A stretch of 64,000 nt of DNA. It comes from Candidatus Poribacteria bacterium (GTDB lineage Bacteria; Poribacteria; WGA-4E; WGA-3G). The stretch lies in contig JAJEIP010000066.1 of the NCBI GenBank assembly GCA_022827885.1, positions 78,292 through 142,291 of the forward strand, written 5' to 3'. The notes under the pieces are model-generated. The model was not told where the DNA came from. It saw only the letters and a program-made list of their open reading frames with translations, and searched no databases. The number at the start of each line of letters is the position of its first letter. Position 1 is the stretch's first letter. Positions 1-8,947 of this stretch are shown piece after piece. Position numbers and translations under genes: made by a program.

Positions 1-913
1 ACGTGAATCGCTTCATTCGCCGCTGCTTCCAGTCTACCCAATTTTAAGTAGGTCGATGCACGGATGAGGTGTGCTTCATAAATCCATTCGCTCTCTGGAT
101 AGTGGGTAACAAATCTGTCTAAGGTATGGAGCGCATTTTCCTGCTGACCCATATCTGCTTGTAGTTTTCCAATCAGGAAAAGTGCTTTTTCGTGGAACGC
201 CATGTCGGGATAATCTGTGATTGCAGCTTCGAGAAGGGATAATCCGGCACTGGGATTCTCCAGTTCTTCGACGAGTAGGAAGCCGGTGAGATATTTCAAC
301 ACGGATACGTCGGGGTGATCTGGGTAATAGGTGAGAATCAGTTGGTAGTTATCCGCTGCTATATCGTATGCTTCATTGGCAAAGGCAATATCCCCGAGTT
401 CATGCAGGAGTGGCACGAGGTCGAAACTCGGGGCATCAAGGATGGCGACAGAACGGAATCGTTCCAATGCGTTGGCATTGTCCCCATTTGCTCGGTAAAG
501 TAATCCGAGTTGGTAGTGGGCATCTGGGTATTTTGGGAATTCTTCGATAGCGGCTTCAAATCGTTTTTGTGCTTTTTCGGGTAGTCCCAACTCCAGCAAT
601 GTAAGTCCGTTGCGAAAATACTTTGCAGCGGTTCGATCCGGAACGTGCGCCAAATCTGACGTGAAATTGAGGGTGTGTCCTGCCAATGGGAATTGTAATA
701 CCTGCCCATTATATTCGATTTCAAAGTGGGTATCCGTGGAACCACGCCAATTGCCGGTGAGTCTATCCCCGTTTTCACTTTCCACAATGACGTATTGCTC
801 ACTATAGGCAGAATGCTGAGAAGCGAGCAGGATGGCTACTGCCATCAATGTAAGAAGACAATGAACTTTCTGTTTTTTAACCTGCGTGTTTTTTGTGGGT
901 TTCTGCTGTGACA
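1..913 (-). CDS. Secreted tetratricopeptide-repeat protein, C-terminus cut by window edge
   Basis: Reading the minus strand from ATG at 913 gives 304 uninterrupted codons that run off the left edge, so the stop is outside the window. Residues about 19-38 are a hydrophobic signal segment (LLTLMAVAILLASQ), so export is likely. A short beta-rich stretch follows (GDRLTGNWRGST). From about residue 97 there are helical pairs of TPR type, for example NGLTLLELGLPEKAQKRF and ALHTLDRFVTHYPESEW. Proteins of this kind act as protein-interaction scaffolds or as outer-membrane assembly factors of the YbgF/BamD sort; nothing here identifies a partner. A good promoter lies just upstream. I am sure it is a gene, but not of its function. 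Confidence 0.85.
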
Positions 914-946
914 TAATTTATTTACCTTTTTTTATAGTTTTCAGTA

Positions 947-1128
947 CTGATAACTGATAACCATTTTATAGGGTTATAATATCAGAAACACCCAGAAAAG
1001 TCAAGGGCGTTTGAGACACGTTCAACCCTTCAATTCCCCGTAGAAGGGATCTCTGAATTTCAATGCTTACGAACCATTTCCTCACCTCGCCTTCTGATGA
1101 CTGACAACTGAAAACGGGTAACTGAAAA
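947..1128. repeat. Period-7 CTGAnnA tracts
   Basis: Two copies of CTGATAA lie at 947-960. Five heptamers in register lie at 1094-1128: CTGATGA, CTGACAA, CTGAAAA, CGGGTAA, CTGAAAA. Similar tracts occur at 19361-19409, 36238-36258 and 37529-37570, and reversed near 39549-39570. They resemble the short tandem heptamer repeats known from cyanobacteria and other repeat-rich genomes. The non-coding interval 914-1171 holds these tracts, the TPR and hrpB promoters and one copy of the 28-bp dispersed box (1038-1062). Confidence 0.6.
976..1004 (-). promoter_or_regulatory. Housekeeping promoter of the TPR gene
   Basis: On the minus strand TTGACT (999-1004) is separated by exactly 17 bp from TATTAT (976-981). 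The predicted start of transcription, near 969, is about 55 nt before the ATG at 913. Confidence 0.6.
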
Positions 1129-1135
1129 ACCGTGC

Positions 1136-1164
1136 TTGATACTGAATCCGCTATCCGATATAAT
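1136..1164 (+). promoter_or_regulatory. hrpB promoter placing transcription start at the ATG
   Basis: TTGATA (1136-1141), a 17 bp spacer and a perfect TATAAT (1159-1164). A start 7-8 nt downstream of the -10 box falls at about 1171-1172, which is the ATG of hrpB itself. This points to a leaderless transcript and explains why no Shine-Dalgarno sequence is visible. Confidence 0.65.
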
Positions 1165-1171
1165 ACCTGTC

Positions 1172-3562
1172 ATGAACGACATCGCGCTTCCGATTACAAA
1201 ATTAAAAGAGACGTTTCGGACGGCAATCGCAGCGGGCCCTGTGGTGGTTGTCGCGCCGACCGGTAGCGGAAAATCCACACAAATCCCGCCGTGGTGTGCT
1301 GAACTGTCGGATGCTCCAGTCCTTGTTGTTGAACCGAGACGGGTCGCATGCCGTTCACTCGCACGGTGGGTAGCAAAACAGCGTGGAGAACCCTTAGGGC
1401 ATTCTGTCGGTTATACTGTCCGCTTTGAAGATGTTGGTTCCGATGCTTTAACCCGTATCCGTTTCGTCACACCCGGTGTCGCTTTGCGATATGCTGCGGG
1501 ACGGGAGTTGGATCAATATGGGACCATCATCTTGGACGAATTCCACGAACGCGGTGTTGAAGCAGATCTCTTTCTCGCGATATGCCGAAAAAAACGGCGC
1601 GATGCGAAGCTCGTTATCATGTCCGCCACGATAGCCGCGCAGCACCTCGCACGGTTTATTGGTGGACAGGTGCTACAGGCGGAGGGACGGGTCTATCCCG
1701 TTGGCGTGCAATATCTCGGTGGGACAGGCGTCCCGACATCCCGCGATTTAGTGGAACGTCTTGAAAGAGGGGTGCGTCGCGCCCTCAAAGAGACCCCCGG
1801 AAATGTCTTGGTGTTCCTACCCGGAAAGGGTGAGATCAATGAGTGCCACGATGCACTTCGCAAGATGCGGCATATTGAGATTGTTCCACTGCACGGTGAT
1901 CTGTCCCCCGATGCACAGGACATAGCATTCGAGACGCATTCCCAACGCCGCCGGGTCATTCTCGCAACCAACGTCGCTGAAACGTCAATCACACTTCCCG
2001 GTGTCACTGCCGTTGTGGATACGGGTTTAGTGCGCCAGCGTATCCATCAAAACCGACGTATTGTTTTAGCGTTGCGTCCGATCTCGCAAGCGTCGGCCGA
2101 GCAGCGTCGCGGACGAGCAGGTCGCCTCGGACCCGGAATCTGCTACAGGCTCTGGGAGGAACACGGACAACTTGAACAGGAAACACTCCCGGAGGTGCGG
2201 CGAGAGGATTTGACGCAATTCGTGCTAACGGTCGCCTCAACCGGCTATCGTCCACAGGATTTGACGTTTCTTGATGCGCCACCTGATTTCGCAGTGGAAC
2301 GTGCGCAAGCCGCGTTGAAAAGTTGGGGGGTCCTCTCTGACGATGGCATGCTCACAACCGAAGGAGCCAAGATCTGTGCGTTACCTGTCAATCCGCTCCA
2401 TGCTCGGTTGCTCGTAAAAGCTCCACCCTTTCTTCGACGCGATCTGATCGATTTGATTGCCACTCTGGAACGTCCCGCCCCCTTATGGCAGCGTATGGCA
2501 CGTATGCCGATTGAAAAGCAGGAAACTGTTCAGACTGCACGTCAGAAAGACCTATTTCGCGATGGATGTGATGCAACGACAGCGATCCGAACGTTACGCT
2601 GCGGCGATGAGAAACGCCATCATCTCCATAGAACCGCCATTGCCGAGTGCCGCAGGATTGCGACGCAACTCAGGGCTTTCTTTCAGCTGCCTCCTGTAAT
2701 GCAAGAGAACACATCACCCCAACCTGACCGAGCCGCGCTGATCGCTTATCTTTTACGTGAGTGGGACGCTGCTGCTTACGTCCGCAGACGAAAGGGGAAG
2801 GCATGGGGAAACGGACAGGCGGAGGTTTTGCTTGATTCCGATTCACTTCTTCCGGAAGGACAGCCCGCCGCGCTGATCTTGGAAACCGTTGGTGTTGGCA
2901 AAGGCACACGCGTTCAATTGCTCGGACGCACTGCCATGCCTTGCGCTTTTGCCGCCCTCGTCGATGCTGGGATTGGCACTTCACACCTTGCCGCACCCAG
3001 AGTGGAGGGTGAAGACATTGTTGCGGAGGTGGTAACCGAATATGCAGGAAGAGAGATCGGGCGCGAACGTCGGCCCCTTCACGGGGCATTGCTGAGAGAT
3101 GCGCTGGCATCCCTCATTCTTTCTGGAGATCTGTTCCCCGGAGTTGCGGAACACCTCACACGAGCGATTGAGGCGTGGCAGCTGCAGTGTGCCCTCAACC
3201 CTGATCCGCCTCCCGCGGAAACCGTAGGTGTGACACCCCACACATGGTTGGTCTCACGACTCGCGCTGTTGGGTGTCGAAGTCGCAGCGGAATGCCAACT
3301 CCTCTCTGTGGACGATCTGGTGTTCACTGATATAGACGCTGACACCATCACTGAAATTGAAGCGCAATATCCGAAAGAATTCTCTGTCAACGGTGCTAAG
3401 TTCGATGTAGAATACAATCCCGCCCAAAAATTGGTAACGTTGCGATGGCAGCGCGGCATCCGTCAACCCACATTGAGCACAGTCCTGCTACCCCGCTGGA
3501 ACAATTGGAAAGTCCAAGTTGATCTCCGGGGGCAGCTGCGGACGGTGCGGCCCCCTTCTTAA
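1172..3562 (+). CDS. hrpB: ATP-dependent RNA helicase HrpB (DEAH family)
   Basis: DEAH-box helicase of 796 residues, close to the ~810 usual for HrpB, acting in the cytoplasm in ATP-driven RNA remodelling; its precise substrate in bacteria is poorly known. Walker A APTGSGKST lies at residues 28-36, the DEAH-type box DEFH at 122-125, SAT at 151-153, then TNVAETSITLPG (motif V) and QRRGRAGR (motif VI). The C-terminal third matches the HrpB-specific region (TRVQLLGRTAMP, VEVAAECQLLS). I chose ATG 1172: an upstream in-frame TTG at 1136 is part of the -35 box. It is convergent with the next gene and their stop codons overlap. Confidence 0.95.
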   Translation: MNDIALPITKLKETFRTAIAAGPVVVVAPTGSGKSTQIPPWCAELSDAPVLVVEPRRVACRSLARWVAKQRGEPLGHSVGYTVRFEDVGSDALTRIRFVTPGVALRYAAGRELDQYGTIILDEFHERGVEADLFLAICRKKRRDAKLVIMSATIAAQHLARFIGGQVLQAEGRVYPVGVQYLGGTGVPTSRDLVERLERGVRRALKETPGNVLVFLPGKGEINECHDALRKMRHIEIVPLHGDLSPDAQDIAFETHSQRRRVILATNVAETSITLPGVTAVVDTGLVRQRIHQNRRIVLALRPISQASAEQRRGRAGRLGPGICYRLWEEHGQLEQETLPEVRREDLTQFVLTVASTGYRPQDLTFLDAPPDFAVERAQAALKSWGVLSDDGMLTTEGAKICALPVNPLHARLLVKAPPFLRRDLIDLIATLERPAPLWQRMARMPIEKQETVQTARQKDLFRDGCDATTAIRTLRCGDEKRHHLHRTAIAECRRIATQLRAFFQLPPVMQENTSPQPDRAALIAYLLREWDAAAYVRRRKGKAWGNGQAEVLLDSDSLLPEGQPAALILETVGVGKGTRVQLLGRTAMPCAFAALVDAGIGTSHLAAPRVEGEDIVAEVVTEYAGREIGRERRPLHGALLRDALASLILSGDLFPGVAEHLTRAIEAWQLQCALNPDPPPAETVGVTPHTWLVSRLALLGVEVAAECQLLSVDDLVFTDIDADTITEIEAQYPKEFSVNGAKFDVEYNPAQKLVTLRWQRGIRQPTLSTVLLPRWNNWKVQVDLRGQLRTVRPPS

Positions 3563-4521
3563 TCCGCTTTCATTTTTCCCCACACTGTGGTAAGCAACTG
3601 CGGTTGCGGTGCAACAGGCAACGTCACAAATGCTGGATCGAACCAAGAGGGTGTCATGTTTAAACCACGACGCGTCAGTTGTTTTTTCCGTCGAGTCTGC
3701 AAATCAATTGTGACAATTTGACGATCCCCGTCTACGGCTTCCTCCGTATAAACCAGTTTTTCGCCATCCGGTGACCACGCCAATCGAAAAATACCCAGCG
3801 CAGGTTTACCAATTTGCTTCAATCCGCTCCCATCGCGATTTGCAACATGAATTGTGTCCCTATCGCCCAGGCCCCATTTTAACCAAGAAAACGCCAGTTT
3901 TGTCCCATCTGGGGACCACGCCGGACCGTACATCCACGACGCTTCATTCGGTAGAAACGCTCGTTTTTTCCGAGAACGGAGTTCCGCAATGTATATCCGA
4001 CGACTATGTGCGCCAGCAACGAACGCGATCTCCTCTCCATCCGGGGACCACGATGGATTACCACCCTGTATCTCCGCCAAAGCCACCTGAACGCCACCGA
4101 TACCGTGTATCGTCCCGGTTTGGATGCTCCATTGCGGCATTTCCGCATGATAAGCAATCCTTTGTCCATCCGGTGCCCATGTCGGTTCCCTTCTCTGTGT
4201 CTTTTTCTTAAAAACCCGTCGCACATTTCGTCCATCCGCATCCATCAGAAAGAGATCGCGGAGGCCGTCACGGTTAGAAACAAAAAGAATGTGCTCACCT
4301 GTCGGCGACCAGACCGCGGAGAAATCACCGGCTTCATGTCGTGTTAAGTTCACCTGATCGCTGCCATCGGGATTCATAACGTAGATTTCCCAATTCCCGT
4401 CGCGATTTGATGAGAACGTAATCTTCTCAGTTTTCGGTGCCCTCGCGCATAAGGGGTAAACACTCGCTAACACGAGCGCGAAACTCAAACTACAAAGAAC
4501 GAAAAAACGTATGCCCTTCAT
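3559..4521 (-). CDS. Secreted TolB/PD40-type beta-propeller protein
   Basis: 320-residue exported protein. A signal peptide covers residues 1-27 (FVLCSLSFALVLASVYPL). The rest is a series of TolB/PD40 blades, each with a W-S/A-P-[DT]-G turn (AVWSPTG, PTWAPDG, PSWSPDG, PAWSPDG, LAWSPDG) and preceded by strands such as ITFSSNRDGNWEIYVM. Such propellers bind proteins or ligands in the periplasm; without Pal/Tol neighbours this is probably not TolB itself. The start at 4521 is chosen for its AGGAGAGG. The C-terminus LLTTVWGKMKAD matches the WG-LK motif shared by other secreted proteins here. The stop TAA overlaps the hrpB stop tail to tail. Confidence 0.85.
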   Translation of the reverse strand: MKGIRFFVLCSLSFALVLASVYPLCARAPKTEKITFSSNRDGNWEIYVMNPDGSDQVNLTRHEAGDFSAVWSPTGEHILFVSNRDGLRDLFLMDADGRNVRRVFKKKTQRREPTWAPDGQRIAYHAEMPQWSIQTGTIHGIGGVQVALAEIQGGNPSWSPDGEEIAFVAGAHSRRIYIAELRSRKKRAFLPNEASWMYGPAWSPDGTKLAFSWLKWGLGDRDTIHVANRDGSGLKQIGKPALGIFRLAWSPDGEKLVYTEEAVDGDRQIVTIDLQTRRKKQLTRRGLNMTPSWFDPAFVTLPVAPQPQLLTTVWGKMKAD

Positions 4522-4594
4522 AAAATTTCCTCTCCTGAAATATAGCACTGATAGTGTATTCGTCTTGTATTTTCATCTACCGCCTTTGCGGTCG

Positions 4595-4969
4595 TTACCA
4601 CGCTTCAGTTTGGCGTCGGTAATGTATCTTATATATAGTGCCAGCACTGTTCACGTAGACATAGGTATGATAATAATCATCGCGTCCGGTAGCCGTTTCT
4701 CCCAGTGCCGCTAATAGATTGACAACAATCTCAGCTTGTGACTCAATGTCATAAACGAAAGTATGCCTATAGTTACCTTGACCTATGGGCGTTGACTGTT
4801 TCGGATCGGGGTTTTCCTCCAGAAATTCTTCAAAGGATTTGTCCAACCAAGGACTATAGAAAGTTTCAACACCTTGATCATGTTCAACGGTGTGTGTCGC
4901 GCATCCGATTACCGAGAATATTAGCACACAGATGATAAACAGTGCCGTGTATTCAGATCTGCAATTCAT
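4595..4969 (-). CDS. Small lipoprotein of unknown function
   Basis: 124 residues. The N-terminus has a lipoprotein signal peptide with lipobox SVIGC (Cys23), so the mature protein should be lipid-anchored at a membrane. The remaining ~100 residues are polar and tyrosine-rich (TFVYDIESQAEIVV, YYHTYVYVNSAGTIY), and I do not recognise the family. AAGGAGGAA sits 5 nt before the ATG. It follows the five-gene lipoprotein cluster on the same strand but is not an obvious member of that family: the GKWxFL and DGW signatures are missing. Confidence 0.75.
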   Translation of the reverse strand: MNCRSEYTALFIICVLIFSVIGCATHTVEHDQGVETFYSPWLDKSFEEFLEENPDPKQSTPIGQGNYRHTFVYDIESQAEIVVNLLAALGETATGRDDYYHTYVYVNSAGTIYKIHYRRQTEAW

Positions 4970-5032
4970 GGGTTCCTCCTTGGTAGTTGTATAAAAGTCT
5001 TCGTTTGTACCTGTCTTTAAACGTTGCCCGAA

Positions 5033-5665
5033 CTATTCAATCCGTTCGAAGGTGCAGCGGATGTTCCCGCGGTGGAGCCACCCGTCGGGTGCTAATATCA
5101 TACCGAGATCTAAAGTTAAATCCATCTGTCCCTCTTTCATCAAGATTCTTGGTATGTCTATCTTTAGTATTGTAGATAAGGCTTCGCCATCACTTAAAAG
5201 TACCTGCTGAGGAATGCCCTTTGCGAAATTGAATAAGAGATCCGGTATCTTGGGACCGGAGATTGGATAGAAATGGATTCTACCACTCTTCGGTTTATCT
5301 CCCCTATAGACTGCCCGTGTTGTGTATGTTCCATGGGTCTTCGTTGCCATCTTTTCGATCTGGTAATTATAAGCGGCATCTCCACTTTTCCAAAATCGAA
5401 GTGTAAGTCCTTTAAGCCTACGGGCAGTGCGTGCGGCTTTCACTTTCAGGATCTCTTCGCTCCCACCCCGTTCCTCAACGACGAGTTCAAGAAATCGCCA
5501 CTTACCAAGCATATCGTCCGATAAAAAGTCTCGGCTGCGTTTATATGTATCTTTCCGTTGGGCATCCTCGTACGCCTCACGACGGATGTCACGCTCGTTC
5601 TGCATCTTCTGATATTTCGCAGAGGTGCAACCAGTGAATACCAGAATCAGAATGTAGAATAACAT
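5033..5665 (-). CDS. Paralogous lipoprotein, copy 5 of 5
   Basis: 210 residues from ATG 5665, with lipobox VFTGC (Cys13). It shares the family pattern of its four upstream neighbours: CTSxxYQxMQxER after the lipid anchor, a GKWRFLELVVEE segment, KGLTLRFWKSG, and a C-terminal APDGWLHRGNIRCTFERIE-like end. This copy is the most divergent: the usual RGKNGxTEVTG core has become YQIEKMATKTHGTY. The start is uncertain. A TTG at 5728 would overlap the preceding gene; the normal family MK start corresponds to an ATA AAG at the end of that gene, suggesting start-codon decay. Function unknown. Confidence 0.7.
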   Translation of the reverse strand: MLFYILILVFTGCTSAKYQKMQNERDIRREAYEDAQRKDTYKRSRDFLSDDMLGKWRFLELVVEERGGSEEILKVKAARTARRLKGLTLRFWKSGDAAYNYQIEKMATKTHGTYTTRAVYRGDKPKSGRIHFYPISGPKIPDLLFNFAKGIPQQVLLSDGEALSTILKIDIPRILMKEGQMDLTLDLGMILAPDGWLHRGNIRCTFERIE

Positions 5666-5679
5666 TAAAGTCTCGGTCT

Positions 5680-6558
5680 TTATTCGATCCGTTTGAAAGT
5701 ACATCGCAGTCCCCCCGTTCGCATCCAACCTTGCGGTGTTAAGTCCATATCCCCATAGAGGACTAAATACAGCGTATCCTCCGTCACCGTAATCCCTGCG
5801 ATTGAAGCAATTGAATAGGAATTTTTTCCGGAGGCTCTCCCTCCAATTTGTGCTCCCATTCTGCGTCTTCTTTCGGCATCCGCCTGTTTCTTTTTCGCAA
5901 CCATCTGTTTGATAGGCTCGGAACCGAACAGGAACTCAAGCATCTTCGGTCCCGTCCGTCTGTTAAAACTGATAAATGGGAACGGATCGTCGCCATATCG
6001 CTTGGTGGTGATGGAACATTGACCTGTGACATTCGTGCCACGATTGCTACCACTGTAGTGATACGAGCCACGGTCCTCGGAAAATTCGATCGTCAAGTTT
6101 TTACGCGTAGAGGCGACGAGTGCCGCTTTCGCGTCGAGTATCCGCTGATTGGATTCTTCATCCTCCACCTCAATTGGCGGTAGACGGGTCGCATTTGCTT
6201 CTGGAGATTGTGGGTCTGCCTCTATGTTCGGGAGGTTTTGGAGGGTCGTCTGTTCGCCGGTAGTACCTTTAGAAGTCACCGTCGTAGATGGGGTTGATGC
6301 GTCAATTGCCTGCTGCGACATCGGGTTGATCCGCTGCGCATTCACATTACCTTTTTCCACCTCCAAGCCGACATACTGCCATTTGCCGACGAGAAGGTCT
6401 TTTACGGTTTCTTTAACCCTTTCCGGGTTGTGTTTTTGACGCGCCGCATCATAAGCCTCAATTAAACGTTCTCGTTCATACTGCGTTTCTGGGGATACCA
6501 GCGTCCCACAACTGGTGAACACGATCACCAGAATACCCACGGCTATTAATATTTTCAT
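5680..6558 (-). CDS. Paralogous lipoprotein, copy 4 of 5 (long form)
   Basis: 292 residues from the ATG at 6558, which has AAGGAGG 6 nt upstream; a longer reading to 6615 lacks such a site. The lipobox is VFTSC (Cys17). Between GKWQYVGLEVEKG and the core domain it carries a low-complexity Ser/Thr/Pro/Gln insertion of about 70 residues, also seen in copy 3. The core has NLTIEFSEDRGSYHY, RGTNVTGQCSI, GDDPFPFISFNRRTGP and MLEFLFGSEP, then TEDTLYLVLYGDMDLTPQGW. The length and hydrophobic strands suggest a lipocalin-like or small beta domain, but this is a guess. Confidence 0.8.
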   Translation of the reverse strand: MKILIAVGILVIVFTSCGTLVSPETQYERERLIEAYDAARQKHNPERVKETVKDLLVGKWQYVGLEVEKGNVNAQRINPMSQQAIDASTPSTTVTSKGTTGEQTTLQNLPNIEADPQSPEANATRLPPIEVEDEESNQRILDAKAALVASTRKNLTIEFSEDRGSYHYSGSNRGTNVTGQCSITTKRYGDDPFPFISFNRRTGPKMLEFLFGSEPIKQMVAKKKQADAERRRRMGAQIGGRASGKNSYSIASIAGITVTEDTLYLVLYGDMDLTPQGWMRTGGLRCTFKRIE

Positions 6559-6645
6559 TGCTGCCCTCCTTGCTTCACACGCAGAGTTTACCAAAATCCG
6601 CGAAATCCGTCTCAATCCGCGATTCAGACAATTATAACCTATCCT

Positions 6646-7566
6646 CTATTCAATCCGCTTAAAGGCACATCGCATGCCACCCGTCCGTATCCAACCCTTC
6701 GGAGTGAGTTCCATGTCTCCGTGTAAAATTAGATAGAGCGTGTCGTCCGCCACCTCAATTCCCATTGCCGAAGTTGGGACGTAGGAGACCCCTTTGGGAG
6801 CCGCTTTTTCGCTGCCTTTTCCACCCAACTGATAGATATTTTCATCCTGATTCCATAATGGCGGCTGGTTGGTATTTACAAAATTTTTCCCTTCAACCCG
6901 CTGCATGTTCTCGGCATAGGCTTGCTTGCCTCTGGTGGACATAAGCCGTGCGGGTTCAGACGTAAATAGGAATTCAAGCATCTTCGGACCTGTACGGCGT
7001 CTAAACCGGAGAAGCGGCAAAGGGACATCCCCGACGCGCGGCGCAATGACGTTACATTGCCCTGTGACCTTCCTGCCACGATTGCTACCGCGATAATAAA
7101 AGGAGGTCCGCTCCTCATAAAATTCAAGCACTAAATTTTTACGGTTCGCCGCAGCTAAAGCCATCTTCGCCGCAGCTATCTTTTGGTTGTCTTCACGCCC
7201 CTCGACTGTGATTGGTGATAATTGCACCCCATCCTTTTCAGAAACCGGATCCGCTGTCTCATGCTGAGGCACTTCGAGGGGAAGGGGTGTTTGGACACTC
7301 GCATCTGTTTCACCTTTTTCGGATTTTGGTGTCGCCGTTTCTGCGTTGACAGTCTCATTTTGGATGTCTATGCCGACAAACTGCCATTTGCCGGTCAACT
7401 GTGCCTTTATCTCACTTTTCATCTCCTCCGGGTCGAATCTCATGGGCGCATCTTCGTAATCCTCAATGGACCTATTGCTTTCCTGCTGCGCTTCTTGGTA
7501 TAGCACGCTCGTACAACTCGTAAACACGACTGACACGAGGATGATGAACGGTATTAGCGTCTTCAC
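6646..7566 (-). CDS. Paralogous lipoprotein, copy 3 of 5 (long form)
   Basis: 306 residues starting with GTG at 7566 (GAAGGAG upstream). Lipobox VFTSC (Cys18). It shows the same layout as copy 4, including the Pro/Gln-rich insertion before DNQKIAAAKMALAAANRKNL. The core signatures are VLEFYEERTSFYYRG, RKVTGQCNV, FRRRTGPKMLEFLF and DDTLYLILHGDMELTPKGW, ending IRTGGMRCAFKRIE. Copies 3 and 4 are closer to each other than to copies 1, 2 and 5, so the cluster seems to have grown by at least two rounds of duplication. Function unknown. Confidence 0.8.
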   Translation of the reverse strand: MKTLIPFIILVSVVFTSCTSVLYQEAQQESNRSIEDYEDAPMRFDPEEMKSEIKAQLTGKWQFVGIDIQNETVNAETATPKSEKGETDASVQTPLPLEVPQHETADPVSEKDGVQLSPITVEGREDNQKIAAAKMALAAANRKNLVLEFYEERTSFYYRGSNRGRKVTGQCNVIAPRVGDVPLPLLRFRRRTGPKMLEFLFTSEPARLMSTRGKQAYAENMQRVEGKNFVNTNQPPLWNQDENIYQLGGKGSEKAAPKGVSYVPTSAMGIEVADDTLYLILHGDMELTPKGWIRTGGMRCAFKRIE

Positions 7567-7635
7567 GGTTTTTTCTCCTTCGTCTGCGTAATTCGGGGTT
7601 TTTTAACCGCTCCCATAACACAGGCCTCTACACTT

Positions 7636-8268
7636 TTATTCTATCCGTTGGAAAACACAACGGATGCCGCTACTACGAGCCCAACCGTTGGGTGTTAGTT
7701 CCATTGTTCCGTACATCGTCAGGGACAACGTGTCATCTGTCACCGAAACACCGAGCCAATTATCTGCGGCGGCTTTCATGGAAACGGTATCTTGGTTTTT
7801 CAATCTACTTGCGGACATATTCGTTAAGAATTCGTGGAGCGGCAAACCTGTATCCCGAAAAATGCGTAGGTAGGGAAAGGATTCATCGCCGTAACGCCGT
7901 GAACTGATTTTGAAGCTGCCCGTTACCTCTGTGTCTCCGTTCTTACCGCGATATCGACGGAACACGTTTCGGTCCATAAAGAAATCCAGCGTAAGGTTTT
8001 GGCGAACCGTCGCATGAAGTTCAGCCTTTAACGCCGCGATCTCTTCGCTCACGTCGCCTTCGGCAACCTCCATATCCAGGAATTGCCAGCTGCCAATCAG
8101 TTTATCGGTTAAGGCGGTTTCCAATTGCCGCGGGTCGTGTTTTCTGAGAGCATCTTCATGGGCTGCGCGTAGCCGATCGCGCTCGTTCTGCATCGCTTGG
8201 TATTCCACGCTGGTGCACCCTGCGAACACCAATAATATTGTTAAGATGAAGGCACTTAATATTTTCAT
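7636..8268 (-). CDS. Paralogous lipoprotein, copy 2 of 5
   Basis: 210 residues, lipobox VFAGC (Cys18). The ATG overlaps the stop of copy 1 (ATGA), so the two are translationally coupled. Family signatures: YQAMQNERDRLRAAHEDA, GSWQFLDMEVAEGDVSEE, LTLDFFMDRNVFRRYRGK, GDTEVTGSFKI, RRYGDESFPYLRIF, and the end TPNGWARSSGIRCVFQRIE. The pattern GKWxFL, then xVTGxF, then IRCxFxRIE is reminiscent of small domains that measure or bind at the cell surface, but I recognise no named family. Confidence 0.8.
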   Translation of the reverse strand: MKILSAFILTILLVFAGCTSVEYQAMQNERDRLRAAHEDALRKHDPRQLETALTDKLIGSWQFLDMEVAEGDVSEEIAALKAELHATVRQNLTLDFFMDRNVFRRYRGKNGDTEVTGSFKISSRRYGDESFPYLRIFRDTGLPLHEFLTNMSASRLKNQDTVSMKAAADNWLGVSVTDDTLSLTMYGTMELTPNGWARSSGIRCVFQRIE

Positions 8269-8894
8269 TCCGCACTCCTTTCAAAGTAACACCGCACACC
8301 CCCGCTTTGCACCCAGCCGTTAGGACTTAATTGCATCTCGCCGTGCATTGTGAGATATAACCTGTCCTCCCTAACGGAAATACTGATCTCTTTCGCTGTG
8401 TCAAGTCCTTGAGCACTTGACAAACCGAGCGGTTTCCCATCGGAACTTGCTGCGAAGAGGAGTTGTGAAATCTCTGGACCTGCGCGTCTGATAAACCGGA
8501 TGAAGGGGAAGGGTTCGTCGCCGTATCGCACAGTGATGACAGTGAATTGGCCCGATACCTCCGTGTTACCGTTTTTACCACGGTAATTGTATATACCTTT
8601 CTCCTCGAAGAATTCAAGGGTGAGGTTCTTCAGGTCAAGCGCATAGAGAGCGGCTTTGGTTTCGGCGACTTCTTGGCTAACACTGCTTTCCTTGATCTCA
8701 AGGTTCAGGAATTTCCACTTCCCGAGGAGTGTGTCGGTTACGTCGGTTTTGAGTTTCAGTTCATTGTGTTCCTCGCGAAGGTCTTCGTAATTCTTGAGCA
8801 ACTGATCGCGTTCTGCTTGCATTTTTTGGTACTCGACACTTGTACAACCTACGAGCATCAGAGCGCAGATACCAAAGATAATCCAAGTTTTCAT
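8265..8894 (-). CDS. Paralogous lipoprotein, copy 1 of 5
   Basis: First gene of the lipoprotein cluster; 209 residues, lipobox LMLVGC (Cys17). A short predicted coiled coil (residues 20-50, MQAERDQLLKNYEDLREEHN) joins the anchor to the globular part. Signatures: LLGKWKFLNLEIKESSVS, NLTLEFFEEKGIYNYRGK, TEVSGQFTV, VRYGDEPFPFIRFIRRAGP, LYLTMHGEMQLSPNGW. Unlike the other copies it ends FERSAE. It has its own promoter at 8948-8976 and probably drives all five copies and the 124-residue lipoprotein as an operon. Confidence 0.82.
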   Translation of the reverse strand: MKTWIIFGICALMLVGCTSVEYQKMQAERDQLLKNYEDLREEHNELKLKTDVTDTLLGKWKFLNLEIKESSVSQEVAETKAALYALDLKNLTLEFFEEKGIYNYRGKNGNTEVSGQFTVITVRYGDEPFPFIRFIRRAGPEISQLLFAASSDGKPLGLSSAQGLDTAKEISISVREDRLYLTMHGEMQLSPNGWVQSGGVRCYFERSAE

Positions 8895-8947
8895 CGGTGC
8901 CTCTCCTTGTGATAGACGTGCGTATACAGGGTAGCGTTTCCTGCTGT

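Noticed and set aside
1136..1171. TTG at 1136 as the start of hrpB
   Set aside because: It is the -35 box of a very good promoter, so it would not be in the transcript. The ATG at 1172 also gives the usual length.
3771..4211. 146-codon plus-strand frame inside the TolB-like gene
   Set aside because: Shadow frame; the minus strand has a signal peptide, five propeller turns and a good ribosome-binding site.
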